Shown here: one piece after another, positions 34,111-45,789 of the stretch
Numbering within the stretch: the stretch's first letter is position 1
Layout: each line of letters begins with the position of its first letter
From: Tupaia tana
Taxonomy: Eukaryota; Chordata; Mammalia; Scandentia; Tupaiidae
Direction of reading: 5' to 3'
Assembly: GCA_026018925.1 (NCBI GenBank)
Contig: JAKSZU010000013.1
Coordinates: forward strand, 75,753,791 to 75,817,790
Length of the DNA: 64,000 nucleotides
Translations under genes and position numbers: made by a program
Notes under the pieces: model-generated
Seen by the model: the letters and a program-made list of their open reading frames with translations, nothing else
Databases searched by the model: none
What the model was told of the DNA's origin: nothing

Positions 34111-34680
34111 TGATCCTTGAATTTTTTTTAATGCTTCAGTCGATGTCATTTGTGTGATAGCCGACTGTTGAAAAGACCAAGCCGACTGGTCCCAAAGCCT
34201 CTCTTTTCACTGAGAGGAAGAGACATATCAGAGAAACATCAGCATGTCACTTACCTTTATTAGGACAGAGACATAAATACTTTTCAGTTGTTCTTGTGAA
34301 ATTTTGGGTTTATTTAAAGTTATTGTTTCAACATTATAATTAAGTAACCTAACTCTGATGAATTTTACTTAAATAACCACTTTCAAGAATTTTCCCATTA
34401 GCCCATATTCTCCATCAAAATCCATATCTGTGTCCCTCAACTTTATTCTCACTCTGAAATTTCTCATTAAGTTCCTGTCAGTTTTGTGAATTTCCATACA
34501 AATGAGTTAGTTCTTGGTTTACTGTTACTATCCTCCATCCTTTCTCCATTCTTTATGGATGAGATATTTATTAATATTATTGTCATAATCACAACTTCCA
34601 TTAAGTGTGATAGTAGTCACAGGATCATTTTGGCAATTTTTGTTAAATGTTCAGGTTAAGTGTTTGTTTTCTAAATGCAC
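34111..34680. other. Unassigned DNA
   Basis: Nothing recognised. Confidence 0.5.
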
Positions 34681-35125
34681 ACCATCCAATAAACAAACTT
34701 GAAAATAGTAAAGAGAAAGCTTATTTCAAGAGTGAAAGTCAATTTCTCCAGGATGAATTCAGAAACTTAAAGTAAGGAGGAAACCAATATCACACCCCAA
34801 GGCGAAGGAACAAACAACAGACAAAACAGGGTTTCTGAAACTAAATGACACACAGAAGATCTTCTGATGGTGGTTGTAGCCCTGAGGATCCACAATTTAT
34901 GTCAGAGCAGGGAAGGATCACGTAAGAAATACCTCAAATTTTCTTTGCTTTCACACTCTCATCTTCTCTTGTAATTCATATTGACTGAACCCAATCCAAA
35001 GCTGACTGTAAAGGAAATGTGAATGAAGTAATAATCCATGGACCTTGGTTTTCTTTTCACACAGCAGGGAAGAGAAAGTGAAAAATGGATTTTGGGGAAA
35101 GGAAAGAAATGAAAAAATCCCCAGC
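34681..35125. mobile_element. Possible ancient mammalian repeat
   Basis: Segments such as GGTTGTAGCCCTGAGGATCC, GTCAGAGCAGGGAAGGATCA and GACTGAACCCAATCCAAAG have the feel of an old eutherian interspersed repeat; a related motif (TTCCAATTGGATTTGGCCAA) occurs reversed near 57070. I cannot name the family. Confidence 0.4.
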
Positions 35126-36675
35126 ATCATGCCTTTACTCAATTTTTATCCCATTACCTTTCTCTTTTGTTAAGAGAGTAGATATTCTGCCTTAAATAGG
35201 AATTTTTTAACTTTAGAATAAATTGGGGTTTGTTTATAAGGCAGAGACTTAGAAGGTTTTGTAAAAATCCATTGTGAGAGATTGAATTTTTAAGATAACA
35301 CTGTTGGATTTAGAGAAATATTTAGGTCTTTTTCCATTTAAACAGGAAATCTCCATTTAAACAAGGATCAAAGTTCATTTTCTATATAGAATTAAGCATT
35401 GTTTAGTCTTCAGCTTGCCTCTTATTACCAGGAGAACTGAAGTACTTTGACAAACCTCTGATTTCTTAATTTCCACAGGTTGTGCGTTTGACATATCAGC
35501 CTTCGCATTTGCCTTCTAAAGTGGCGATATTGGTCAAGGAGAAAGCTCACAAAATCTACGAAATTAATGAAGTCTAGACTTTTAAGGACTTGAAAATGGA
35601 TGACAAGGATGTTAAAATACCTTGAATTTTCAAGGGGATTTTGGGAAATTGTTCTCAGAACAAAATGTGGAGTTTTAGTAGTTGACTTATTTGTTCTTTG
35701 CTGATAACATGCTCTCCACATACCCCATCCCCACCTCTCAAATCACACAATTTCTATTTGGTGAGGATAAAAAGAGAGTACTAGGAAAGTGAGGATGGCT
35801 TACAAAATCTTTGTACAGAAATAATTGAGTCAAGTGTAGACTTCAACATTTCTGATATCAGTAGTTAAGAGGTAGAAAGTGAAATCAATATTGTATTTTA
35901 AATTCTACCTACCATCTGTGTCTATTTTTGTTATCTCAAGTGCTAGGGCCCATGCTACATAAGAGTCTGTCCTTGGTAACTGTAACAGTGATTATTCTCA
36001 AAGTTGGTTAAAAGAAACAGAATGGAGCATAGTGAAATAGTGAGTGTCAAAAATTCAAAAAGATTTGTTTGGAAAAAGAATGCATATGCCACTTAGCCAA
36101 ACAAAACAGCCCATTAGCTCTTGCATTACAAATTTAACCAAGCAGAATGATTTTCTATAGGGATAGAAATAAAATTTTTCGTTATTGAAGAACTATGTTC
36201 AGGCCTATTGTACTCTCACCTCAGATTAATCTTGCTGTGAGAATCCTACTGCAATGGCAGTTTTCATATGCTGTTAAATATTTAATAGATATCTCTAAAA
36301 GAATGGCTCCATGCAGTATCATGTTCCTTTCAGAACTTAACTCCAACTGACTTTTGACAAGTAAATGAATGAAACCTATTATAAAAAGGATTCAACACTT
36401 CAAAACTCAGAGACAGGAAATATTTTTCCTCTGAGGTCGCAGTTCTTTTGATATGTTGCCATTGTCAAAAATGTTTTCTGTTATTGTCAACAAAAGGTTA
36501 TTACTTTTAAAATAATTTTTAGATTTAAGATAACTGCTGTGCATTATTGTACAACTAGAACAAAGTCAAGAGAAAGAAACAAAAAAATACACTTTATTGT
36601 GGGTGTACATGTGTGTTCATTTTTGTTTGAGGTGGAGATAGCTTTGGGTTGATATATTTAACTGAAGAGAAAGCC
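35126..36675. other. Unassigned, repeat-poor DNA
   Basis: No gene or transposon recognised. A 98-codon minus-strand frame (35425-35721) has no family I recognise and no start context worth trusting. Confidence 0.5.
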
Positions 36676-36927
36676 AGGGCCAACAAGTGTCATGGTGGTT
36701 AAGGCACTCGATTCCCATATGGCTAGCCATGTTTGAGCCCCGGACCCAGTGGCTTGAAAAAACCATGCATACATGCCCAAAATCCTGAGAGAAGAATTGA
36801 GGAGAAGGGATTGTGGCATTACCATCATTCCTAGAGAGTGATTTCTCACTTTCTCTGTCTCTGTTTCTCTCTGTCTTTCTCCTATGAGCACACGTGCCTT
36901 GTGGAAAAGAATAAATAAATAAATAAA
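36676..36927 (+). mobile_element. t-SINE, type L
   Basis: Head GGGCCAACAAGTGTCATGGTGG, B-box GTTTGAGCCCCGG, body and AATAAATAAATAAATAAA tail. AAAGCCAGG-like and AAAGAGAAAA flanks give no clear TSD. Confidence 0.9.
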
Positions 36928-37380
36928 GAGAAAATATAGTTCATAAAGCAGCCATATAATTGGAATCAGAAATATTTTGTGTTAGTAATTCTAAGAAAGA
37001 AAAGTCAAACCAAACAAAGAGTAAACTAAAACTTGAGGCACATTTACTTCAGTTCTTTAAAACTGAGAGACTAATTTGATGAGGGCCTGGAGGATATTAT
37101 AAAGTTGAGCTCCTAGAGCTTCCCTTGGTCAATAGAGAAAAGAAAGATAAAAGGTTATTCCAAAGTATTGCAAAAGAAGACCTCTATTAGAAGCACAAGT
37201 TGTGCCTGTGGATAGAGTAATCTTCCTTATGCAATTTTTCAATGGTACCATAATTGGTTAACAAGAGTCTAAGAGTATTTTTAAAAATCACCATTAATTA
37301 ATATGTTGCTCTCTTTGGAACAATAGAACAATAGATTTCTCAGTTTTAACATCTCAGTGGTTCTGGAGTTGCCTTATAAC
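36928..37380. other. Unassigned AT-rich DNA
   Basis: Nothing recognised. Confidence 0.5.
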
Positions 37381-37592
37381 TTTTTTTTTCAAGAGAGTTC
37401 TTTTTTGCTAGGGCATGGGCACTCACCAGAAAGAGAGACAGAGACAGAAAGTGAAAAATCACCCTCCTCCATTCTCCTTTGGGGATCTTGGGCACACATG
37501 CACACACGTTTGGCGTGAGTTTTAAGCCACTCAAACCACAGTCAACTACGTGGCAGTCCAGTGACATAACCATTATGCCATCTGCTGGTCCC
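37381..37592 (-). mobile_element. t-SINE, type L, with internal deletion
   Basis: Reverse copy with the usual tail, head ATTATGCCATCTGCTGGTCCC, but lacking the AGGGGGATGGCC...CAATCCCTTC part (join at ATCACCCTCCTCCATTC) and several head bases. Confidence 0.9.
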
Positions 37593-40260
37593 ATTACTTG
37601 ATATTTTAATAGTACCTTAGCTAATGTATTAATGCCTCAGCACATTTGAGGATTGTTTTCTACTTCCTTGCTGGTTTTCTATGTGTAAAAGATTTGAAGG
37701 CTAATCTTAATCATCCTGCTGCCACAACAATTTACATCCATGAGTCACCGCAGCAGTGACTTGATCACGCTAGTTACTAGAGTAGCATATAAACATCGGT
37801 TGAGTTGGCAGTTGCTGGTGAGGAGCGACATGAAGTTCAATTTTGCCCTATAGCATCGAGCATATATTCACACACCTGCATCTGCACAGGAAGCATAGGC
37901 TTTGCTTTAAAAGATTCCAGTAAAAAATATTTACTTTTAGCTGGTACTCTCAAGGTACTAGTTAATTAACTCTTTGTCAGAACTTAACTATTATCCAATT
38001 GTTTTTCTTAAAGAAAGGTGACATTAGCTAAATGGATAGCAAAATCACCCAAAATAACTGAGAACACTTGTTCTTTCTTTGTTTTTCTTTTTTTACCAAT
38101 AAAACCAATATTTTCTGTGCTCCTTGAAAAATGCCAGGATCATTTGTATCTTTTTTAGTCACTTTGACCGCCAAGAATCTAAAAAGGAAAAATAGAAATA
38201 CAATGGGAAACTGCTTGTGTATACTATGCTGCATTTTCCCTTGAGACAAGTCATACATTTTAATTAGTTTTGAAGTTTTAGACTAAGCTTGGTTATTGTT
38301 TCCCACCAGAAGCTTCCTACAGGAAAGAAATTCCTACATTCAGATACACATGGAAAGAGATTCAAACATAATTCAGAGATAATTAATCACAAGGGAATAC
38401 ATGCTTGAGAAAAATCTAGGCAACATAATGAAAGGATGAAAACTCAGATGCTATTCGCCATCAGGATGAAACCTGGAAGAAACTATAATCGATTTAAAAA
38501 ATAGAAATATGATGATTTTTAGTGACATATGGGGAACAAGAAGGGACTTGGTAGGCTAAACATCTTATGCATTCAGGGACATTCTCAAGTTCAAGTTACG
38601 TTTCCCATTTTTTTTTTTTTAAATCCTATCTATTCAAAGAAAACTTGAAACTAAAAGTTTCAGAGAAATATAACTTCTCAGATACAAAACTAATTTTATG
38701 CCTTATATGAAGAATTTCAAGACAAAAATTAAATAAACTTCAGAGGATATAGGGTGTGTTGAACTCATTAAAAGCTGAACCTCGGGGGAAAATAAATGGT
38801 TAGGATCCTTCAGGTGCAATTAAAAAGCCAGTTGTCACTGATTTTGTTTTGAGCAACTTTGAATTTAGCTACATTCTCAGATTATTGTCTTGCTTGCATC
38901 CCTTCCCAACAAGATTTTTGCCTTATGAAAACTCTATTGACAGACACTAAAATCAAAAGAGACACATCTAGAAGAACATTTCAGTTTTGAATCGGTTGTG
39001 AGCTGCTGATGAGATGAGATTGGAATAACTGGAATAAATTACCATAGGTGAAGAAAAATATTACATTAAAAGTTTGAAATTACCTGAAGAACTTTCAACT
39101 CAACGTTTTAAAAATTTGACATAATACCTTAGGGAAAATGATGATGTGTTTGATCTTTATTGACCTTCCTTTCCTAAATTGAGACTTGATGAAATTTTTA
39201 ATATAAGAAGAACATCTCTAGTTTCTTATCTCTCTGGGATCCTTTGCTCATTCAGTTTGTGAGTTTGTGAGAGAAAGGACATACACCTTCTTTGTGACAG
39301 GACATTTTAGTGGAGGAAGCAAAAATAAAAATTGGGACATAGTAGTCCTAAATTCTAGTCTTTAGGTAAATTTCCTATTTTAGTAACATATTAGATGAGA
39401 TTATTGAGTTCCCTCTGAGACTATTATTCTAACTATAAAGCCATTTATTAATTATAGATTTCCATGAGCCTCTTCTACAAAATAAACCTATGCCTGAAAG
39501 TGAGGACACTGCAATTAAAAAAAAATTAAATAATTGTGAACATATTTTATGCAATCACTGATGAGTGTTAACAGTGGATTGCTACTTCAGAAGTTGGTAT
39601 TACCCTGAGATAGTCTGTCACTGAGCATAAGAGAAGGAAAATAGTGAATATTATTGAGCAGCCAAGACAATTCATGGAGATATTCTCGCAGAATTCCTAC
39701 CAACTCTTTTGAGTACATTGATGGGAATTTCAGCTGAATATATGAGAGAAATACTGCTTGAGGCTTGAAATGCCTTGTAAATCCTAAATTTCATGATTGT
39801 AATCCAATAACATTTAAATAGATTTTTATTTCTACATTCCTTTATCAGATATGAGACACTGCCAAGCTTCTAAGAATGCTATTTCCAAAAGGAAAACGAG
39901 TGAGACACAGAAAGAGTGGATTATAAAATTAGTAGGTACAAAAATTGTGTGGTAATGTTGGACACCAGTTAGCTTCCATTGGTAGGCTTATTTAGTGAAC
40001 TTTTTTTAAAAAAGCTGTTTACACAGTTTTATTATGGAAGTGGAATTTTGGAGATCGGCACTCTTCAGAAACATAAATACTACATAACGAGAACTACTGT
40101 AGTCAGAGCAAGGTGTCCAAAAAGATGCAACAGACTATTTACAGATGATCCAGGAAACACTTGAGAAATTCGGTTTGGGCAGGATAAATTATATAGGAAA
40201 AGAGAAATTTCTTAATACATTTGAAGGAAATTTCAAACAAATAGAACAAAAATTAAACAG
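37593..40260. other. Long repeat-poor stretch
   Basis: About 2.7 kb without any SINE, L1 or simple repeat that I recognise. No exon-like open frame either. A good target for conserved non-coding sequence. Confidence 0.5.
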
Positions 40261-40530
40261 ACAAATACATATATGATCATGCGCTGCATGATGATGTTTA
40301 AATCAATGATGTATTCCTTATATGATAGTAGACCCATAAAGGATACAACAAAATCTTATCACCCAGTTATACTGCAGCCATAGTAATGTCATAGTCCAGT
40401 GAATTATTCATGTGTTTGTGGTGGATGCTGACGTAAACAAACGTACTGCACTACCAGTCATATAAAAGTACAGACATAATTATGTAGAGTACAAAATTAC
40501 TTAATAATAATGAATTACTGACTTATGTGT
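40261..40530. mobile_element. Possible ancient DNA-transposon relic
   Basis: GCGCTGCATGATGATGTTT, CCTTATATGATAGTAGACCC and TGGATGCTGACGTAAACAAAC resemble a eutherian interspersed repeat whose end carries GCATGATGATGTTT-type sequence. Diverged; family not assigned. Confidence 0.4.
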
Positions 40531-40593
40531 CTACTTCACTTTTTAGTTTATTTTAGTTTATAAGTATACTCCTACTTATAAAAAATACTGTAC

Positions 40594-40860
40594 TGGGACC
40601 AGCAGATGGTATAATGGTTACATCACTGGACTCCCACACGGCCGACTATGGTTTGAGTTCCAGACCTGGCAGCTTCAAATCCATGCCAGCCATGTGTGCG
40701 TGAGTACCCAAAATGCCAAGAGGAGAATGGAGGAAAAGGAATTGTGGTGTGGCCATCCCTCTTGGGAGTGATTTCTGGCTTTCTGTCTCTGTCTCTCCAG
40801 CAAGCACACACACCCTACAGCAAAAGAATGAAACAAACAAACAAAAAAAAAAAAAAAAAC
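40594..40860 (+). mobile_element. t-SINE, type L
   Basis: Head GGGACCAGCAGATGGTATAATGG, B-box GGTTTGAGTTCC, complete body, CACACCCTACAGC, then AAACAAACAAAC and an A-run. Confidence 0.93.
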
Positions 40861-41039
40861 TCACTAAAAAAAAATAATAATGGTTTACTATAAAACAATA
40901 TGCCGTGTTATGCAGGCAGAAAACTCAATATGTCTCCCACTCTGGAATGCTTGTGCATTAATTTAATCTCATGTTGTTTTGTTCATCATGGCCTTTCAAT
41001 GAGACCAGATGTGGAGGTGGGAGACAGTGTTATTGAAAA

Positions 41040-41830
41040 AGATGAATTTCTAGTATGATGCCTACCATCATGTAGAATAAGTCAAGCATAAAAAAGTAGA
41101 TAATAAAACCTTTTAAGGAGCAAAAACAAGTCATCCACCTAGAAGTGTATGCATGCCAAGAGACTTCTCGAAATCTGCAGTGAGACATGACTGCAACTAA
41201 TCGATGGCTCCAGTGTTATGAGAGAAAATTATTTTCAGCCTAAAATTCTATATCAAACCAACTTTGCAAGCAAGTGTGGAGGTAAAACAAAAACATTTTC
41301 AAATAGAAGTGGCAAAACTACCTTCAGCATTGTTCTTCTGAGGAAGTTATTTTAGGATAAAGCAATCAAAATTAAAAAGAAAAAGAAGCAGGGTCCTATG
41401 GTCCTGCAGGAGTGAAACATGATGCTCTGTGAGGCTGCTATACAGGGGAGGACTGGATTTGCATCTGGAAACCTTTCTAAGTGTGCTAACTGTATGTGTG
41501 CCAATAATCCAGGGGGTGGATTGCAGCATAAAGACCCAGCTGAAAGTATAGCTTCTCTGCCTCTTTCTGTCTCTCTTACTCATGGAATAAATAAACACAT
41601 AAACTTTAAAAAAAAAAAAAGGCAAAGAAAACATATGATACAAAATAATGTAAAGAATTCTGGAAAGGAGAGATGGAACAGCCAAGTAGTTAACTGTTCA
41701 GCAGATCTAAGAAACAACTGGTCCCGTATTGAAGATACAGAATTGCAGGCTATTGCAAGGAAGTCTGTTTCTAAAGGAAAAATGCTATAGAATATTAAAT
41801 GAAGAGGAGGAAAAAAATAAAAGCCATGAT
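41040..41830 (+). mobile_element. Old L1 (L1ME/L1M-like), split by a SINE
   Basis: 41040-41375 includes TTTTCAGCCTAAAATTCTAT, CAAGTGTGGAGGTAAAAC and AAACATTTTCAAATAGAAG, and 41623-41830 continues it. This pattern occurs near the 3' end of old mammalian L1 relatives. Non-coding relic. Confidence 0.65.
41387..41622 (+). mobile_element. t-SINE, type C, inside old L1
   Basis: CATGATGCTCTGTGAGGCTG, GAAACCTTTCTAAGTGTGC, AATCCAGGGGGTGGATTGC, CATAAAGACCCAGC, CTCATGGAATAAATAAAC and an A-run. The A-box end is decayed. Confidence 0.85.
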
Positions 41831-41874
41831 AAGTTAAAATAGTTTCAGAAAAATACTGATTTAAAAATTTCAGA

Positions 41875-42133
41875 GGGACCAGCAGTTAGTGTAATGGCTA
41901 TGTCACTGGACTCCCATGTAGTCGACGGCGGTTCGAGTCCCAGACCCGGTGGCTTAAACTCACGCCAGGCGTGTGTGCGTGCGTGCCCAGGATCCCGAGA
42001 GGAGAATGGAGGAGAAGGGATTGTGGCGTGGCCATCCCCCCCGGGGGGGTGATTTCTCGCTTTTTGTCTCTCTGTCTCTCTGTCTTTCTGGAGAGTGCAC
42101 GTGCCCTATAGCAAAAACCTCTCAAACAAGAAA
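41875..42133 (+). mobile_element. t-SINE, type L, young, with TSD
   Basis: Near-consensus copy with an intact-looking B-box GGTTCGAGTCC (41930-41940) and A-box TTAGTGTAATGG. Ends GCCCTATAGCAAAAACCTC. Flanks AAAAATTTCAGA (41863-41874) and AAAAATTCAGA (42134-42144) form the TSD. Confidence 0.95.
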
Positions 42134-42144
42134 AAAAATTCAGA

Positions 42145-42590
42145 AAAACAAAACAAAAATCAATGCAAGAAAGCAAAGATAAACATGTTCATTAGAACTC
42201 TCTTGGTCTTAGTGCCATTTTCTCAGAAACCTCCGCACCGTGAAAGTCATGTAGAGGAAGAAGTGAATGCACAGGCTGAAGCCCGAGAGAAGAAAGATGA
42301 CTCAGAGGTCCAAGTAAACAGCTTGTGTTTCTATGGAGGCCACAGCAACAGAAAGGGAATGTCGGAGGCTCTGGACGTTGGTACAAGTTGAATTGCAAGA
42401 TACTGTTGAATCTGTCTCTTGGTCTAGAACTTCTATGGCCAGTGGATCACCAAGACCTCTGAGAGAGGCTATTATTGCTCATTCCAAAGCAGCCCTTACA
42501 GTCCTTTCCCCGGGACCTGTGACATTTTTGAACTAATGCTGTTACTTGTGGCCAGTTGGAATCTGTGTGTTATAAATCATCTCTTCTGTC

Positions 42591-42627
<37 letters not shown>
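42145..42627 (+). pseudogene. Retrocopy candidate with poly(A) tail, parent unknown
   Basis: About 410 bp of less AT-rich, cDNA-like sequence (42185-42593) ends in ATT followed by a 34-base A-run (42594-42627). It matches none of the repeat families here. Short plus-strand frames include SMASGSPRPLREAIIAHSK and FYGQWITKTSERGYYCSFQ; the 5' part also reads LCIHFFLYMTFTVRRFL on the minus strand. I cannot identify a parent gene, and it may be partly 3' UTR. No TSD found. An unknown SINE-like family is an alternative. Confidence 0.5.
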
Positions 42628-42631
<4 letters not shown>

Positions 42632-43090
42632 ACTACTGGAATTTGCAGTAAAAAATATCTGGCAGTTCAAAACAATGAAAACTGAATTATGATTTCAGAA
42701 AAAAATATAATTTTTTTAAACCTTAATGTCATAAAAAGGTATGTACAGAAATCTCTAAGTAATGGTAAGAGAGTTTCTATGATTCAACAGGTTCTATTTA
42801 TAGCTATTGAAAGAATGACATAAAGGTGTTGTTTTAAAGTTACAAAGATAACTGAGAGAGAAATATATTTTTAAAAGTGACAGTAGTTGGTTGGGAGGGG
42901 TTATGTATATGAGCTAACTCATAATATCTTATAGCAATAAAAATTGTATCTGAAATTGATAAGCCAAAAATGGATAATGCAGATTGTACAGATCCGTGCT
43001 GTCCAACAGTAGCTTCTAGTCAGATGTGGCGAGTAAAATTGAAATGTGCTCTTAAATCATATGAGCCACTTTCAGGACTTTCATAGACAC
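42628..43090. other. Unassigned AT-rich DNA
   Basis: Nothing recognised. Confidence 0.5.
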
Positions 43091-43305
43091 AAGGGGAGCC
43101 CAGAGAGTGAGTGACACAGGGTGGAAAGTCCATGTGGGAAGGTTCCCAGTACAATTCAGAGATTTCTCTGGGGATACCAGGCACACACTTGCTGGCAGAA
43201 GCTGGAGTTGGACTGTGGCACTGGAACTCTGTTGGAGGACTTTTCTCTTTCTCTCTCTTTCTCTCTCTCTCTCTCATGGAAAAAAATTAAATAAGCTAAA
43301 AAAGA
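43091..43305 (+). mobile_element. t-SINE, type C
   Basis: CATGTGGGAAGGTTCCCAG, CAGAGATTTCTCTGGGGATA, CTTGCTGGCAGAAGCTG, a CT tract (43243-43274) and CATGGAAAAAAATTAAATA. Head diverged. Confidence 0.83.
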
Positions 43306-43389
43306 AAGCTCCAAGTGACTATTATCTATCATATTAGACCATACAAATATAGAAAACATCCATAATTACAGAATCATAGAATTATATAT

Positions 43390-43698
43390 GCCACAACAAG
43401 GATCAGCCTTAAAGACATTATGTTATAACGTAATGTAAGCTAGTTACAAAAGAACAAACGCTGTATGGTTCCAGTTATATGAAGTACTTGGAGTAGTCAA
43501 ATTCATATAGACAGGGCATAAAACCATGCTTGCCAGAAACTGTGGGGATGGGAAATGGGGAATTATTGTCTAACATGCATAGAGTTTCAATTTTGCAAGA
43601 TGAAAAGAATTCTGGAGAATTCTGAGTGGTGGTAATAGATGCACAACAAGGAGAGTGTATTCAATGCCACCGAACTGTACACTTTAAACCAGATAAGG
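43390..43698 (+). mobile_element. Old L1M 3' end
   Basis: CAAGGATCAGCCTTAAAGAC, GCTGTATGGTTCCAGTTATA, AACTGTGGGGATGGGAAAT and CACCGAACTGTACACTTTAAA are typical of the L1M 3' terminal region. A SINE follows at once. Confidence 0.8.
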
Positions 43699-43701
43699 TA
43701 A

Positions 43702-43972
43702 GAGCCAGCAGGTGGCACAGCAGTTACGTCATTGGACTTCCACATGGTTCAACTACCTGACCCAGTGACTTGAAACTTACTCTGGGCACATGTAGGTGCA
43801 GGCCCAAGATCCTGGGAGGATAGTGGAGAAGAAGAGATTGTGGCATGGCAACCCCCTGGGGAGTGATTTCTCACTTTCTCTCTCACTGTCTCTGTCTCTC
43901 TCTCTCTCTCCTCAGAGAGCTCATGCATCCTGAGGCAAAAAAACTATAAAACAAACAAACAAAAAAAAAGAT
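43702..43972 (+). mobile_element. t-SINE, type L
   Basis: Head GAGCCAGCAGGTGGCACAGCAG, with the B-box region damaged by a deletion (GGTTCAACTACCTGACCC). Body, CT tract and AAACAAACAAACAAAAAAAAA tail are present. Confidence 0.9.
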
Positions 43973-44093
43973 AGTGTCATGTGTATTTTAACAAATTTTT
44001 TTTAAATTGACAATAATATACTATAGAAAATACATAAGGAAAGTCAATAATAGATGTATTTCCATTGAGATTTTAATTAAGCACATTCTTTTT

Positions 44094-44363
44094 TTTTAAT
44101 TTTTTTTTTTTTTGGAGAGGTTTTTGCTATAGGGCATGTGCGCTCGCCAGACAGAGAGAGACAGAGAGACAGAAAGTGAGAAATCACCCCCCAGAGGGGA
44201 TGGCCACGCTGCAATCCCTTCTCCTCCATTCTCCTCTTGGGATCTTGGGCACGCACGCACACGCACCCAGCGTGAGTTTTAAGCCACCGCGTGCGGGACA
44301 CAAACCATGGTCAACTACATGGGAATCCAGTGACATAGCCATTATGCTAACTGCTGGTTCCCC
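44094..44363 (-). mobile_element. t-SINE, type L
   Basis: Reverse, near-consensus copy: T-run, GAGAGGTTTTTGCTATAGG, GGGGATGGCCACGCTGC, head GCTAACTGCTGGTTCCCC. Confidence 0.94.
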
Positions 44364-44406
44364 AAAAGTTCCAATTATTGACCAACCTGTTCATACAGCT
44401 TAGGAT

Positions 44407-44670
44407 TTTTTTTTTTTTTTTTTTCAGAGAGGTTTTGCAACAAGGCACATGTGCTCACCAGAAAGACAGAGAGAAACAGAGATACAGAATGTGAGAAATC
44501 AGCCCCCAGGGAGGATGGCCATGCCACAATCCCTTCTTCTCCATTCTCCTCTTGGTATCTTGGGTACGCACACACTCACTGTGTCAGTTTAAGCACTGGT
44601 CTGGGACTCAAACAGCGGTCAACTACATAGGAGTCCAACAATGTAGCCATTACGCCATCTGCTGGTCCCC
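44407..44670 (-). mobile_element. t-SINE, type L
   Basis: Second reverse copy 44 bp beyond the previous one. GCAACAAGGCACATGTGCTC replaces the usual CTATAGGG. Head TTACGCCATCTGCTGGTCCCC. AGGAT borders both sides. Confidence 0.93.
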
Positions 44671-44769
44671 AGGATAAAATAAAATTTAAAATGCATGCTC
44701 AGATGTTACCATCAGCCATTCCTCTTGAATCTGGAAAAACAAATTCACCCAAAAGAATATATAACTTTA

Positions 44770-45021
44770 GGGACCAGCAGTTAGCATGATGGCAATGTTG
44801 CTGAACTCCCACGTAGCCGACTGTGGTTTGAGTCCTGGACCCAGTGGCTTAAACTTACACTGGGTGCATATGTATGCGTGCCCAAGATCCCAAGAGGAGA
44901 ATGGAGGAGAAGAGATTGCCGTGTGGCCATCCCCCCCTGGGGGGTGATTTCTCGCTTTCTATCTCTCTGTCTCTCTCTGTCTTTCTGGAGAGAACACGCG
45001 CCCTATAGCGAAAAAAAAAAT
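44770..45021 (+). mobile_element. t-SINE, type L, with 19-bp TSD
   Basis: Head GGGACCAGCAGTTAGCATGATGG, B-box GGTTTGAGTCC, complete body to CGCCCTATAGCG and an A-run. AAAAGAATATATAACTTTA (44751-44769) and AAAAGAATATATCACTTTA (45022-45040) flank it, one mismatch. Confidence 0.95.
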
Positions 45022-45040
45022 AAAAGAATATATCACTTTA

Positions 45041-45496
45041 AGGCACTTAGAATGTTCAATTTTTCTGTAATATGTCATTGAACAGGAGTAGGGTGAAATG
45101 GCTGTGGAGAACTTTCATGACTTACTAGTGGGAAGAGCTGATCTGGTAACAGAAAGTAAGTAGAAGCAACCTGAAAATTCCTGTCTTCAATAGTAGGGAC
45201 TTGAAGTATCTTAGCTTTATGGGCCACATGAAATGTAATGAATAACATTGGACAATGATAGAAAAATCAAGAAAATGTATTTGTTGGAGATTTTGAAAAC
45301 AGAATGGATACTCATCTCTTCAGATTATTTGGGTTTAGACCTCACTCATTACCAGTCAAGTGATCTTGTTTTTCATTTATCTTGTTTAGTATTAAAAGAA
45401 ATTACCTGTACTTTGGCTCTGGAAGTATACAATAGCTATATAATTAGCCACTTTATAAAAACGCATGCTTTTCAATTGAAAAAGTGTGTGTGAATA
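45041..45496. other. Unassigned AT-rich DNA
   Basis: An 81-codon plus-strand frame (45248-45493) shows no recognisable domain. Confidence 0.5.
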
Positions 45497-45508
45497 TCAA
45501 TTGGATTT

Positions 45509-45777
45509 TTTTTCTTCCTTTTTTTTTTTTTTTTGCCTCAGGACATGTGCACTCACCAGAAAGAAAGAAAGACAAGCAGACACAGTGAGAGGGAAAATGA
45601 GAAAACATCCCCTGAGGGGGACGGCCATGCCACAGTCCTTCTCCATTCTCCTCCTGGGATCTTAGTATGCACACACATGCACCCAGCATTGTTTTTAAAC
45701 CACCAACTCCAGGACTTGAACTGTGGTTGGCCATGTGGGAGTATAACAATATCACTGCTACCCCATCTGCTGGTCCC
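45509..45777 (-). mobile_element. t-SINE, type L, with probable TSD
   Basis: Reverse copy: T-rich tail, TGCCTCAGGACATGTGCAC, GAGG tract, head TACCCCATCTGCTGGTCCC. TCAATTGGATTT and TCAATAGAATTT border it (two mismatches). Confidence 0.9.
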
Positions 45778-45789
45778 TCAATAGAATTT

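Noticed and set aside
35425..35721. 98-codon minus-strand frame in repeat-poor DNA
   Set aside because: No recognisable domain, no splice or promoter context, and frames this long occur by chance in AT-rich DNA. Left unassigned.
41930..41940. B-boxes such as GGTTCGAGTCC as evidence for real tRNA genes
   Set aside because: The acceptor and anticodon stems do not pair as in a tRNA, and each is followed by a SINE body and tail.
42594..42627. A-run as a simple mononucleotide repeat only
   Set aside because: It abuts cDNA-like sequence on one side, so a retrocopy tail is the better reading, though not proven.
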